From an uncultured Alphaproteobacteria bacterium (GTDB lineage: Bacteria > Pseudomonadota > Alphaproteobacteria > Rhizobiales > Hyphomicrobiaceae), in the NCBI GenBank assembly GCA_937950105.1, contig CALFEM010000048.1:1-6899 (forward strand): a DNA stretch of 6,899 nt, given 5' to 3'. The position numbers and the translations under genes are program-made. How positions within the stretch are numbered: the first letter of the stretch is position 1; each line of letters begins with the position of its first letter. Shown here in pieces: positions 1-5,952 of the stretch. The notes beneath the pieces were generated by a model. The model was not told the DNA's origin, ran no database searches, and worked only from the letters and a program-made list of their open reading frames with translations.

Positions 1-12
1 CTCTTCCGATCT
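1..12. other. Illumina adapter remnant, left end
   Basis: The first 12 bases, CTCTTCCGATCT, are the 3' end shared by the standard Illumina TruSeq adapters. They are the exact reverse complement of positions 6853-6864, which begin a much longer adapter match at the other end. This is library sequence, not genome, so genomic sequence begins at about position 13. Because both TruSeq adapters end in these bases, the match does not say which adapter it was. Confidence 0.93.
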
Positions 13-194
13 CAGTCGGGCGAAAAGCGCGTCGGCCACGCGTTCGTCGCACGGAGAAAAGGATACGGGGAAGAGTGCCCGCTCGCGGGCGCCGATCGAC
101 CAGATCGCCTGTACCGGATGCCGCGCGGCTGCTACCGATAAGTACGAACACCACCACCAACCAAGGTTTCAGGAACAGGACGCGAGGAATTACG
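13..194 (+). other. Upstream region of acpP (no gene seen)
   Basis: This non-coding stretch lies before acpP. In alphaproteobacteria fabG usually sits just upstream, but no FabG C-terminus is readable here, so the window probably begins inside the fabG-acpP spacer. An open frame continues upstream of acpP to position 75, but its extra 40 residues are Arg/Pro/Thr-rich and unlike any ACP N-terminus, so I do not extend the gene. A short hairpin is visible at 77-90 (GCCCG, loop CTCG, CGGGC), without a following T-run. Positions 149-163 are a G-free A/C-rich segment made of ACC steps, which could be an unstructured leader. I found no convincing -35/-10 pair. The ribosome-binding site GAGGA at 184-188 lies 6 bases before the acpP ATG. 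Confidence 0.6.
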
Positions 195-437
195 ATGAGC
201 GATGTGGCTGAGCGCGTGAAGAAGATTGTCGTCGAGCACCTGGGCGTCGAGGCCGAGAAGGTCACCGAGAACGCCAGCTTCATCGACGATCTCGGCGCCG
301 ACAGCTTGGATACGGTCGAGCTGGTGATGGCGTTCGAGGAGGAGTTCGGCTGCGAGATTCCGGACGATGCCGCCGAGCACATCCTGACCGTCGGCGACGC
401 GGTGCGCTTCCTCGAGAAGAACGCGACCGCCGCCTGA
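195..437 (+). CDS. acpP: Acyl carrier protein AcpP
   Basis: AcpP is the 80-residue, small acidic cytoplasmic carrier of fatty-acid synthesis. It holds acyl intermediates as thioesters on a 4'-phosphopantetheine arm and hands them to the Fab enzymes, and also supplies acyl groups for lipid A and phospholipids. The diagnostic segment is [19 protein letters not shown], and the serine that takes the prosthetic group is Ser37. The helix II recognition face ([16 protein letters not shown]) and the C-terminal ADDAAEH-like stretch, here [15 protein letters not shown], are intact. The ATG at 195 is chosen because [16 protein letters not shown] is the usual ACP N-terminus and GAGGA lies 6 bases upstream; the in-frame start at 75 is rejected. 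The length matches the family (77-80 residues). The gene is followed at once by a strong hairpin, as expected for a very highly expressed transcript partly separated from fabF. Confidence 0.98.
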   Translation: MSDVAERVKKIVVEHLGVEAEKVTENASFIDDLGADSLDTVELVMAFEEEFGCEIPDDAAEHILTVGDAVRFLEKNATAA

Positions 438-444
438 GGCATCG

Positions 445-486
445 AGCGGCCCGCCGTCAGCTCGGCATTGAGCGCGGCGGGCCGCT
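445..486 (+). terminator. Hairpin after acpP, likely terminator or attenuator
   Basis: A perfect 12-base inverted repeat starts 8 bases after the acpP stop: AGCGGCCCGCCG at 445-456 pairs with CGGCGGGCCGCT at 475-486. Inside its 18-base loop a further 4-base stem (GCTC 460-463 with GAGC 470-473) caps the structure with loop GGCATT. There is no long T-tract, only TTGCC after the stem, so it may be a partial terminator, or a 3' stabiliser that lets acpP mRNA outnumber fabF mRNA. The structure is seen directly; the terminator role is inference. Confidence 0.7.
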
Positions 487-504
487 TGCCATCTACCTGC
501 GACA

Positions 505-566
505 GGTCTCTCGCGCGCTTCGCCGCCCTGCGAGACCGACGCATTGCCGGCTCCGCGGCGAAGCGC
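505..566 (+). promoter_or_regulatory. Competing hairpins in the acpP-fabF spacer
   Basis: Two inverted repeats overlap so that they cannot form together. The upstream one pairs GGTCTC (505-510) with GAGACC (532-537). The other pairs GCGCTTCGCCGC (515-526) with GCGGCGAAGCGC (555-566), a perfect 12-base match with a 28-base loop. The left arm of the longer stem lies within the loop of the shorter, as in attenuator or riboswitch expression platforms. No known riboswitch class is recognised and no T-run follows. The regulatory role is inference; GC-rich spacers can form such stems by chance, although a perfect 12-base stem is a strong one. Confidence 0.4.
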
Positions 567-621
567 ATGCGACCGCCGTTGATCCGGGTTTGGAAACGAT
601 CCGGCCGGGCCTAGTTCCGCA

Positions 622-655
622 ACGGGCGGACATTTGGCCGCCACGGGCGGACATT
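622..655 (+). repeat. 13-base direct repeat, 21-base period, before fabF
   Basis: ACGGGCGGACATT occurs at 622-634 and again at 643-655, a start-to-start distance of 21 bases, or two helical turns. Between the copies is TGGCCGCC, whose CCGCC (638-642) can pair with the GGCGG of the first copy (625-629) or, with a very tight loop, that of the second (646-650). The second copy ends 5 bases before the fabF ribosome-binding region (GGTGAAGG, 661-668). It could be a paired site for a dimeric regulator, an RNA element near the ribosome-binding site, or a small local duplication. Confidence 0.6.
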
Positions 656-674
656 CGGGGGGTGAAGGTCTGCC

Positions 675-1937
675 ATGCGCCGCGTCGTCGTCACAGGTCT
701 CGGTCTCGTTACGCCGCTTGGTTGCGGCGTCGAAGCGTCGTGGAAGCGCCTGCTCAACAGTGAGAGCGGCGCCGGCCGCATCGAGAAGTTCGATGCCTCC
801 GACCTCTCCTGCCAGATCGCCGCCTTCGTGCCGCGCGGCTCGCTCGCCGACGGCAAGTTCAACGGCGACGACTGGATGGAGCCGAAGGAACAGCGCAAGG
901 TCGACGACTTCATCATCTATGCCGTCGCCGCTGCCGATCAGGCCCTCAAGGACTCGGGCTTCGTCGCCGACACGGTCGAGAAGCAGGAGACGACGGGCGT
1001 TCTGATCGGCTCCGGCATCGGCGGTCTGTCGGGCATCGCCGACACTTCGCTGCTGCTGAAGGACAAAGGCCCGCGGCGCATCTCCCCGTTCTTCATTCCG
1101 GGCCGCCTCATCAATCTCGCCGCCGGCTACGTCTCCATCAAGCACGGCCTCAAGGGTCCGAACCACGCCGTCGTCACGGCTTGCGCCACCGGCACGCATG
1201 CCATCGGCGATGCCGCGCGCCTCGTCGCGCTGGGCGATGCCGAGGTGATGGTCGCGGGCGGCACCGAGAGCCCGATCTGCCGCATCGGCATGGCCGGCTT
1301 CATCGCCTGCCGCGCGCTGTCGACCGGCTTCAACGACACGCCGGAGAAGGCCTCGCGTCCCTACGACAAGGACCGTGACGGCTTCGTCATGGGCGAGGGT
1401 GCCGGTGTCGTCGTGCTGGAGAGCCTCGAGCACGCGCAGGCGCGCGGCGCCAAGATCTACGCCGAGGTGATCGGCTACGGCATGTCGGGCGACGCCTACC
1501 ACATCACCGCCCCCGCCGAGAGCGGTGATGGCGCCTTCCGGTGCATGCGGGCGGCGCTGAAGAGCGCGAAGATCGGCACCAGCGACATCGACTACGTCAA
1601 TGCGCACGGCACCTCGACGCCGATGGGGGACGAGATCGAGCTTGGCGCCGTCGAGCGCCTGTTCGGCAATACCGCGGGCAAGTTGACCATGTCGTCGACC
1701 AAATCGGCGATCGGGCATCTGCTCGGTGCAGCCGGTGCGGTCGAGGCCATTTTCTCGATCCTCGCCATGCGCGACCAGATCGCCCCTCCAACGCTCAATC
1801 TCGACAATCCGTCGGTCGAGACCGCCATCGACCTCGTCGCCCACAAGGCCAAGCCGATGGAGATCAATACCGTTCTGTCGAACTCGTTCGGCTTCGGCGG
1901 CACCAACGCTTCCATCGTCATGCGTCGCGTCGCCTGA
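675..1937 (+). CDS. fabF: 3-oxoacyl-[acyl-carrier-protein] synthase II (FabF)
   Basis: FabF is a 420-residue thiolase-fold condensing enzyme. It joins malonyl-ACP to a growing acyl-ACP, releasing CO2 and extending the chain by two carbons, and also makes the long unsaturated chains typical of alphaproteobacterial membranes. The catalytic triad is complete: Cys170 in VVTACATGTHA, His311 in NAHGTSTPMGD and His348 in KSAIGHLLGAAGAVEA, with the conserved Lys343. The gating loop GFGGTN lies at 406-411 with the gatekeeper-type Phe407. The N-terminus MRRVVVTGLGLVTPLG is standard and the length matches the family (about 410-420), which supports the ATG at 675; GGTGAAGG ends 6 bases upstream. Its position after acpP and before mltG is the usual order in this class. 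A FabB-type synthase is less likely because the sequence, length and acpP linkage all follow FabF. Confidence 0.97.
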   Translation: MRRVVVTGLGLVTPLGCGVEASWKRLLNSESGAGRIEKFDASDLSCQIAAFVPRGSLADGKFNGDDWMEPKEQRKVDDFIIYAVAAADQALKDSGFVADTVEKQETTGVLIGSGIGGLSGIADTSLLLKDKGPRRISPFFIPGRLINLAAGYVSIKHGLKGPNHAVVTACATGTHAIGDAARLVALGDAEVMVAGGTESPICRIGMAGFIACRALSTGFNDTPEKASRPYDKDRDGFVMGEGAGVVVLESLEHAQARGAKIYAEVIGYGMSGDAYHITAPAESGDGAFRCMRAALKSAKIGTSDIDYVNAHGTSTPMGDEIELGAVERLFGNTAGKLTMSSTKSAIGHLLGAAGAVEAIFSILAMRDQIAPPTLNLDNPSVETAIDLVAHKAKPMEINTVLSNSFGFGGTNASIVMRRVA

Positions 1938-2174
1938 AGCAGGTCGCTGGGCCGCAGCTCCGGCCACAGTGGTCCGCCGGACGCGCGGGGGCTGGGCGCG
2001 GTTGCCCTTTGCCATAATTCGACCGTCCGATGGACGTTCAACTTCGGCCCATGCCATGGACCAATGGCCGACGGTACCGATCTGGCGCATGACGGAGCGT
2101 CGCCGCCATAGCTTCGCCGCCTCGCGGCGTGACGATGGGCCGACGACTCGAACGACGAGGTGATCCGGGCGCCG
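1938..2174 (+). other. fabF-mltG spacer with hairpins and a weak promoter candidate
   Basis: There is no supported gene in this 237-base spacer. From left to right it holds a short dyad just after fabF (GTCCG, C, CGGAC at 1972-1982), then the only AT-rich patch, TTTGCCATAATTCG (2008-2021). That patch contains CATAAT at 2013-2018, a fair -10 element, but no good -35 is found 16-18 bases upstream. Next is a small dyad CGTCC/GGACG at 2024-2036. Finally a compact hairpin CGCCGC, loop CTC, GCGGCG at 2115-2129 lies 30 bases before the possible GTG start of mltG. A 35-codon frame at 2056-2163 has no ribosome-binding site and is not called. The patch suggests mltG may have its own promoter, but that is inference. 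Confidence 0.4.
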
Positions 2175-3626
2175 ATGAGCAACCGCCAGCCCAGTGAGCG
2201 CGACGGCGACAGCACCGCCAGGAAGCTGCAGACGCGGCCACGCAGTCCTGTGGAAGCGCTGGAGCCCGGCCGTCCGCCGGCACGTCCGAAACGCAAGGTG
2301 CGGCGCGAGCCGTCGCGCCGGCTGAGCGGCTTCGCGCGTTTCATTTCGGGCCTGTTCACGCTTGCGCTGGCTCTGATGGTGACGGCCGGCGCCGCCATGC
2401 TGTGGCTCTATCACGAATTCGAACGCGCCGGGCCGCTCGCCGTTTCGCGCACCGTCGGCGTGCCGCGCGGCGAAGGGCCGATCGAGATCGCCGCCCGACT
2501 CGAACGCGAGGGCGTCATCTCCAACCGCTGGGCGTTCGTCGCCAGCCACTACGCCCGCAACCTGATGAGCCGTAGCAAGCCGCAGTCGCTGAAGGCGGGC
2601 GAATACGAATTCAAAAAGGCCGCGAGCATGAGCCAGGTGCTCGCGACCATCGCCGAGGGCAAGTCGATCCTGTCGAAGCTCACCGTCCCCGAGGGGTTGA
2701 CGAGCGCGCAGATCATCGAGCGGCTGATGGCTGACGAGAACCTGACCGGCGAGATCGCAGAGGTACCGCCCGAGGGCTCGCTGCTGCCCGATACCTACCG
2801 CTTCTCCAAGGGTATGAGCCGGCAGGAACTGGTCGACCGCATGATGAGCGAGCAGCAGAGGTTCGTCGCCGCCGTGTGGGAGAAGCGCCAGCCCGATCTG
2901 CCGGTGGCCTCGCCCGAGCAGGCGCTGGTGCTGGCGTCGATCGTCGAGAAGGAGACCGGCAAGGCGGACGAACGCCAGCGCGTCGCCGCCGTCTTCGTCA
3001 ACCGCCTGCGCAAGAAGATGCGGCTGCAGTCCGATCCCACCATCATCTACGGGCTGGTCGGCGGCAAGGGCTCGCTGGGGCGATCGATCACGCGCGCCGA
3101 CATCGACAGCAAGACGGCCTACAACACGTACCAGATCAATGGCCTGCCCCCTGGTCCGATCTGCAACCCGGGCCGGGAGGCGATCGAAGCGACGCTCGAT
3201 CCGGCCAAGACCGCCGATCTCTATTTCGTCGCCGACGGCACCGGCGGACACGCCTTCACCGAAAACCTGAAGGACCACAACGCCGCCGTCGCCAACTGGC
3301 GCAAGGTGGAGAAGCAGACGAAGGAGGAGACTGCGGAGGCGGGCCAGAACGAGGCCGCTGCGGAGACCACTCCGGCGACGAACGGCGCCGCTGCTCCGTC
3401 CGACACGCCAATCGCTCCGGGCGCCGCGACGCGCGCGGTATCGCGCCCCGCCCCACCGCCTGCCGCCGAGGGCGACAAGGCGGCCGCGCCGAAAGCGGGC
3501 GAGCCAGCGCCGCTGCCCAAGGTCGTGACCCTCAATGGCGCCAACGCCGAAGCCGCCGATAGCGGCGCTGCGCGCGCGGCACGCGAAGCCGACGTTCCGA
3601 TCCCCGTTCGCAAGCCGAAGCGCTGA
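2175..3626 (+). CDS. mltG: Endolytic murein transglycosylase MltG (YceG family)
   Basis: MltG is an inner-membrane lytic transglycosylase that cuts within nascent glycan strands and is thought to set the point where peptidoglycan polymerisation ends. From the ATG at 2175 it has 483 residues: an Arg/Pro-rich cytoplasmic N-terminus (1-51), one membrane segment (about 52-79, ISGLFTLALALMVTAGAAML), a LysM-like region beginning VPRGEGPIEIAARL, and the YceG catalytic domain. The catalytic glutamate lies in ASIVEKETGK (Glu258, or 260 by the other reading). Other family signatures are LQSDPTIIYG, YNTYQINGLPPGPICNPG and YFVADGTGGHAFTENLKDHN. After about residue 378 comes a roughly 105-residue Ala/Pro-rich tail, probably disordered and periplasmic, making it longer than the 340-residue E. 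coli protein. The start is uncertain: an in-frame GTG at 2160 would add five residues, and neither start has a good ribosome-binding site. Confidence 0.94.
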   Translation: MSNRQPSERDGDSTARKLQTRPRSPVEALEPGRPPARPKRKVRREPSRRLSGFARFISGLFTLALALMVTAGAAMLWLYHEFERAGPLAVSRTVGVPRGEGPIEIAARLEREGVISNRWAFVASHYARNLMSRSKPQSLKAGEYEFKKAASMSQVLATIAEGKSILSKLTVPEGLTSAQIIERLMADENLTGEIAEVPPEGSLLPDTYRFSKGMSRQELVDRMMSEQQRFVAAVWEKRQPDLPVASPEQALVLASIVEKETGKADERQRVAAVFVNRLRKKMRLQSDPTIIYGLVGGKGSLGRSITRADIDSKTAYNTYQINGLPPGPICNPGREAIEATLDPAKTADLYFVADGTGGHAFTENLKDHNAAVANWRKVEKQTKEETAEAGQNEAAAETTPATNGAAAPSDTPIAPGAATRAVSRPAPPPAAEGDKAAAPKAGEPAPLPKVVTLNGANAEAADSGAARAAREADVPIPVRKPKR

Positions 3627-3632
3627 TCGATC

Positions 3633-3656
3633 CGGACCGGCAAGGAAAACGGTCCG
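3633..3656 (+). terminator. Hairpin after mltG, possible terminator
   Basis: CGGACCG (3633-3639) and CGGTCCG (3650-3656) form a perfect 7-base stem with a 10-base purine-rich loop (GCAAGGAAAA), 6 bases after the mltG stop. There is no T-run. It may weaken read-through into yicC or protect the 3' end of mltG mRNA. The structure is seen; the function is inferred. Confidence 0.4.
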
Positions 3657-3700
3657 CGGAGCCCTGGCACTCGACTCCTGTGCGACGACTCGTTACTCGC

Positions 3701-3720
3701 TAGAGCGCAAATCTGCTCTA
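3701..3720. repeat. Small inverted repeat upstream of yicC
   Basis: TAGAGC (3701-3706) and GCTCTA (3715-3720) form a perfect 6-base inverted repeat around an 8-base centre, GCAAATCT, ending 23 bases before the yicC ATG. It lies in the most AT-rich part of this spacer. It could be an operator or a short hairpin in the yicC leader. Short AGAGC/GCTCT palindromes are also arms of dispersed intergenic repeats in some rhizobial genomes, so it may be a remnant of one; a single copy here cannot decide. Confidence 0.4.
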
Positions 3721-3743
3721 ACTCGTCCTCGCCCGGAACTCCC

Positions 3744-4631
3744 ATGACGCTCAACAGCATGACAGGCTTCGGCCGCGCCGACGGCACACAGGGCGGACAG
3801 ACGTGGGTGTGGGAAGTGCGCAGCGTCAACGGCCGCGGTCTCGACGTGCGCCTGCGGCTGCCGCCGGGCCTCGAGGCCATCGAAACGCGCGTGCGCGAGG
3901 CGGTGGCGCGGCGCTTCAATCGCGGCAGCGTTTCGGTCAACCTGCAGGTCCAGCGCGAATCCGGCGTCACCGAGATCCGTCTCAACGAAACCGCACTGAC
4001 GCAGGTGATGGCCGCCGCCGAGCGCATCCGCGCCATCACCGGGGCCGAGCCGCCGCGCATCGAGGCGCTGATGGGCATGCGCGGCGTGCTCGAGGTGGTC
4101 GAGCCGATCGAAGACGAAGCCACCCAGAAGGCACGGCACGAAACCATGCTGGCGAGCCTCGAGATCGCCATCGACGAACTCGCACGGGCACGCGCGGCTG
4201 AAGGCGAGCGGCTGGCGGCGGTGCTCGACACGCAGCTGACCGAAGTTGCCCGGCAGGTCGCCATCGTTCGCGAGAGCCCGTCGCGCACGCCGGAAGCCAT
4301 CGGCGAGCGCCTCGCCGAGCAGATGCGCCGCATCGTCGATGCCAGTGCCGCGCTCGACCCCGAACGCCTGCATCAGGAGGCCGTACTGCTCGCCACGCGC
4401 GCCGATGTCGCCGAGGAACTGGAACGGCTCGGTGCCCATGTCGCCGCGACGCGCGATCTCATGCACGAGGGCGTGCCCGTCGGCCGCAAGCTCGAATTCC
4501 TGACGCAGGAGTTCAACCGCGAGGCCAATACGCTGTGCTCGAAGTCGAACGCCAACGACGTGACGCGCGCGGGCCTCGCGCTGAAGACGGTGATCGACCA
4601 GATGCGCGAGCAGGTGGCGAACATCGAGTAG
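3744..4631 (+). CDS. yicC: YicC/YloC family endoribonuclease
   Basis: The protein has 295 residues, close to the family length (about 290). Family members are cytoplasmic endoribonucleases; E. coli YicC has been linked to degradation of the small RNA RyhB together with PNPase, so a role in RNA turnover is the best guess. The N-terminal YicC domain is marked by NSMTGFGRADG at the start and by WEVRSVNGRGLDVRLRLP (about 23-40). The C-terminal domain (formerly DUF1732) carries the strongest signature, GRKLEFLTQEFNRE followed by ANTLCSKSNANDVT, and ends REQVANIE, nearly the same as in E. coli. The ATG at 3744 is preferred over the one at 3759 because the family start is a few residues before MTGFG; a weak GGA lies 6 bases upstream. 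yicC next to gmk is a common bacterial arrangement. The substrate in this organism is unknown. The stop codon lies within a heptanucleotide repeat. Confidence 0.95.
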   Translation: MTLNSMTGFGRADGTQGGQTWVWEVRSVNGRGLDVRLRLPPGLEAIETRVREAVARRFNRGSVSVNLQVQRESGVTEIRLNETALTQVMAAAERIRAITGAEPPRIEALMGMRGVLEVVEPIEDEATQKARHETMLASLEIAIDELARARAAEGERLAAVLDTQLTEVARQVAIVRESPSRTPEAIGERLAEQMRRIVDASAALDPERLHQEAVLLATRADVAEELERLGAHVAATRDLMHEGVPVGRKLEFLTQEFNREANTLCSKSNANDVTRAGLALKTVIDQMREQVANIE

Positions 4632-4653
4632 TGAGTAGTGAGTAGTGAGTGGT
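4626..4653. repeat. Heptanucleotide tandem repeat over the yicC stop
   Basis: Four head-to-tail 7-base units occupy 4626-4653: GAGTAGT three times, then GAGTGGT. The first unit contributes the last yicC codon and its TAG stop, so copy-number change downstream would not alter YicC. Because 7 is not a multiple of 3, the array shifts frame at each unit and places TAG or TGA in all three forward frames, making a translational stop block between yicC and gmk. A potential GTG start at 4638 for gmk falls inside it. Confidence 0.9.
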
Positions 4654-4706
4654 GCAGTGGCCGCGCGCACCAGGAAGACGACGATCGAGAAGGTACCGAG
4701 AGACGC

Positions 4707-5348
4707 ATGCCCGCCGCACCGCTGAAACGCCGAGGCCTGTTGCTGGTATTGTCGTCGCCGTCGGGTGCCGGCAAGACGACGCTGGCGAAGCGGCTGCTCG
4801 CCGCCGAAGCTGAGGTCATGCATATGTCCGTGTCGGTGACGACACGCCCGGCGCGACCCGGCGAGGTCGACGGCCGCGATTACACGTTCCTCGACGAGGC
4901 GCGCTTCACGGCCATGCGCGATGCCGGCGAGTTGCTCGAATGGGCGGTGGTATTCGGCAACTTCTACGGCACCGAGCGCCGTCAGGTCGAAGCGGCGATC
5001 GCGCGCGGCCATGACGTGCTGTTCGACATCGACTGGCAGGGCGCACGCCAGCTCGCCGAGACGATGCCGCGCGATCTCGTGCGCGTTTTCATCCTGCCGC
5101 CGTCCGGCAAGGCGCTGGAACAGCGGCTCAACGCGCGCAACATGGATGCGCCCGAGGTGGTGGCGAAGCGCATGGCGAAAGCGGCGGACGAGATCAGCCA
5201 TTGGCCCGAATACGACTACGTCATCGTCAACAACGACGTCGACACGTGCTTCGCGTCGCTGACGGCGATCCTGGCTGCCGAACGGTTGAAGCGCGAGCGC
5301 CAGGTCGGCCTCTCCGATTTCGTCCGCGCCATCGAAGCGGAGCTTTAG
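4707..5348 (+). CDS. gmk: Guanylate kinase
   Basis: Gmk phosphorylates GMP (and dGMP) with ATP to give GDP, an essential step for GTP supply and for recycling of guanine nucleotides. The protein has 213 residues (E. coli 207). The P-loop is SSPSGAGKTT with Lys23 and Thr24. The GMP-binding region follows in order: SVSVTTRPARPGEVDGRDYTF (from residue 41; Arg47, Arg50, Tyr59), then EWAVVFGNFYGT, and the Walker-B-like DVLFDIDWQGARQL. The lid region has LEQRLNARNMDAPEVVAKRM, and the end, DYVIVNNDVD, is standard. The ATG at 4707 is chosen because MPAAPLKRRGLLLVLSSPSG gives the normal short N-terminus. An in-frame GTG at 4638 would add 23 residues read from the heptanucleotide repeat and is rejected. 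GAGAG at 4698-4702 is a close, weak ribosome-binding site, and AGAAGG at 4688-4693 is stronger but far. The gap to yicC is 75 bases. Confidence 0.97.
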   Translation: MPAAPLKRRGLLLVLSSPSGAGKTTLAKRLLAAEAEVMHMSVSVTTRPARPGEVDGRDYTFLDEARFTAMRDAGELLEWAVVFGNFYGTERRQVEAAIARGHDVLFDIDWQGARQLAETMPRDLVRVFILPPSGKALEQRLNARNMDAPEVVAKRMAKAADEISHWPEYDYVIVNNDVDTCFASLTAILAAERLKRERQVGLSDFVRAIEAEL

Positions 5349-5368
5349 GGCGCGAGCCACGGGAACAG

Positions 5369-5385
5369 CCGTTCTGACGGAACGG
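5369..5385 (+). terminator. Short hairpin after gmk
   Basis: CCGTTC (5369-5374) pairs with GAACGG (5380-5385) around TGACG, starting 21 bases after the gmk stop. An overlapping alternative is GAAC (5363-5366) with GTTC (5371-5374). No T-run follows, so termination is only a possibility. The remainder of the 88-base spacer holds CGGAG at 5424-5428, the ribosome-binding site of the next gene. Confidence 0.35.
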
Positions 5386-5436
5386 TCGAGCACCTGGGAC
5401 GTTCCTCCGCGTGTCGAAAATTGCGGAGATACGGCC

Positions 5437-5934
5437 ATGGCCAAGGAAGACGAACTGCGCGCGGCGCTACTGGAGGCCCTGCGCGCGGACATGACGTTGA
5501 TGCTCGGTCTCGATCACGTCGAGCGCGCCCACATGCGGCCGATGACGGCGCAACTGCTCGACGAGCAGCCGAACGGACCGCTCTGGTTCTTCACCTCGCG
5601 TGACACGGAACTGGCGAAGGCGCTGGCCGATGGATCGGCGAGACCCGCACACGCGACATTCGCCGACAAGGGACACGAAATCTTCGCCACGCTGCACGGC
5701 CCGCTGCAGATCGACAACAATCGCGCTGTGATCGACAAGCTGTGGAGCCCGTTCGTCGCCGCGTGGTTCGAGCAGGGCAAGGACGATCCGAAGCTGACGC
5801 TGCTGCGCTTTGATGCGCGCGAAGCCGAGGTGTGGCGCGATGCGTCGAGCCTGCTGTCGGGCATCAAGATGCTGTTCGGCTTCGATCCGAAGGAAGAGTA
5901 CCGCGACAAGGTCGGCAGCGTGCGCCTCGGCTGA
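5437..5934 (+). CDS. Pyridoxamine 5'-phosphate oxidase-like, general stress protein 26 family
   Basis: The protein has 165 residues, the usual length for single-domain flavin-binding split-barrel proteins of the general-stress-protein type (COG3871-like). Visible signatures are GPLWFFTSRDTELAKAL (47-63), a barrel strand pair around HATFADKGHEIFATLHGPLQI (72-92), VIDKLWSPFVAAWFEQGKDDP (98-118) and LTLLRFDAREAEVW (120-133). These match the stress-type family better than true PdxH, which is longer and carries a distinct pyridoxal-phosphate-binding C-terminus. Relatives bind FMN or FAD and are linked to stress responses, but the reaction is mostly unknown; I do not assign a substrate. There is no signal peptide or membrane segment. 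The ATG at 5437 has CGGAG 8 bases upstream. It is the last plus-strand gene, with rsmA converging after 24 bases. Its codon use resembles the neighbours, so there is no sign of recent transfer. Confidence 0.88.
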   Translation: MAKEDELRAALLEALRADMTLMLGLDHVERAHMRPMTAQLLDEQPNGPLWFFTSRDTELAKALADGSARPAHATFADKGHEIFATLHGPLQIDNNRAVIDKLWSPFVAAWFEQGKDDPKLTLLRFDAREAEVWRDASSLLSGIKMLFGFDPKEEYRDKVGSVRLG

Positions 5935-5935
5935 C

Positions 5936-5952
5936 GCACGCGCATCGCGTGC
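5936..5952. terminator. Shared bidirectional terminator hairpin
   Basis: GCACGCG (5936-5942) and CGCGTGC (5946-5952) form a perfect 7-base stem with the three-base loop CAT. It takes up most of the 24-base gap between the convergent stops of the oxidase-like gene (5934) and rsmA (5959). Because it is symmetrical it could act on transcripts from both sides. It lacks a T-run on either strand. The position is a strong argument for a terminator; the activity is inferred. Confidence 0.6.

Noticed and set aside
75..194. N-terminal extension of acpP from position 75
   Set aside because: The extra residues resemble no carrier protein, and a good ribosome-binding site fits the ATG at 195.
581..604. 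GATCCGG twice before fabF (581-587, 598-604), also in the mltG leader and after mltG
   Set aside because: It is a seven-base GC-rich word that also occurs inside mltG coding sequence; the frequency is plausible by chance and the spacings are not consistent.
1938..2174. Search for a tRNA, small RNA or riboswitch in the fabF-mltG spacer
   Set aside because: There is no cloverleaf, CCA-type end or recognisable aptamer core; only short dyads and one AT-rich patch are present.
132..3278. A 1048-codon open frame on the minus strand across acpP, fabF and mltG
   Set aside because: It runs antisense to three well-recognised genes. The G/C preference at third codon positions removes stops from the opposite strand, and its translation is Arg/Ala/Asp/Gly/His-rich with no family resemblance.
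4638..4706. GTG start at 4638 giving gmk 23 more residues
   Set aside because: The start lies in the tandem repeat, and the added residues are not part of guanylate kinase; the ATG at 4707 gives the family N-terminus.
3693..5492. A 599-codon minus-strand frame across yicC and gmk, and a 370-codon one over mltG and yicC (3221-4333)
   Set aside because: They are shadows of conserved genes for the same codon-bias reason; part of the first translates the heptanucleotide repeat.
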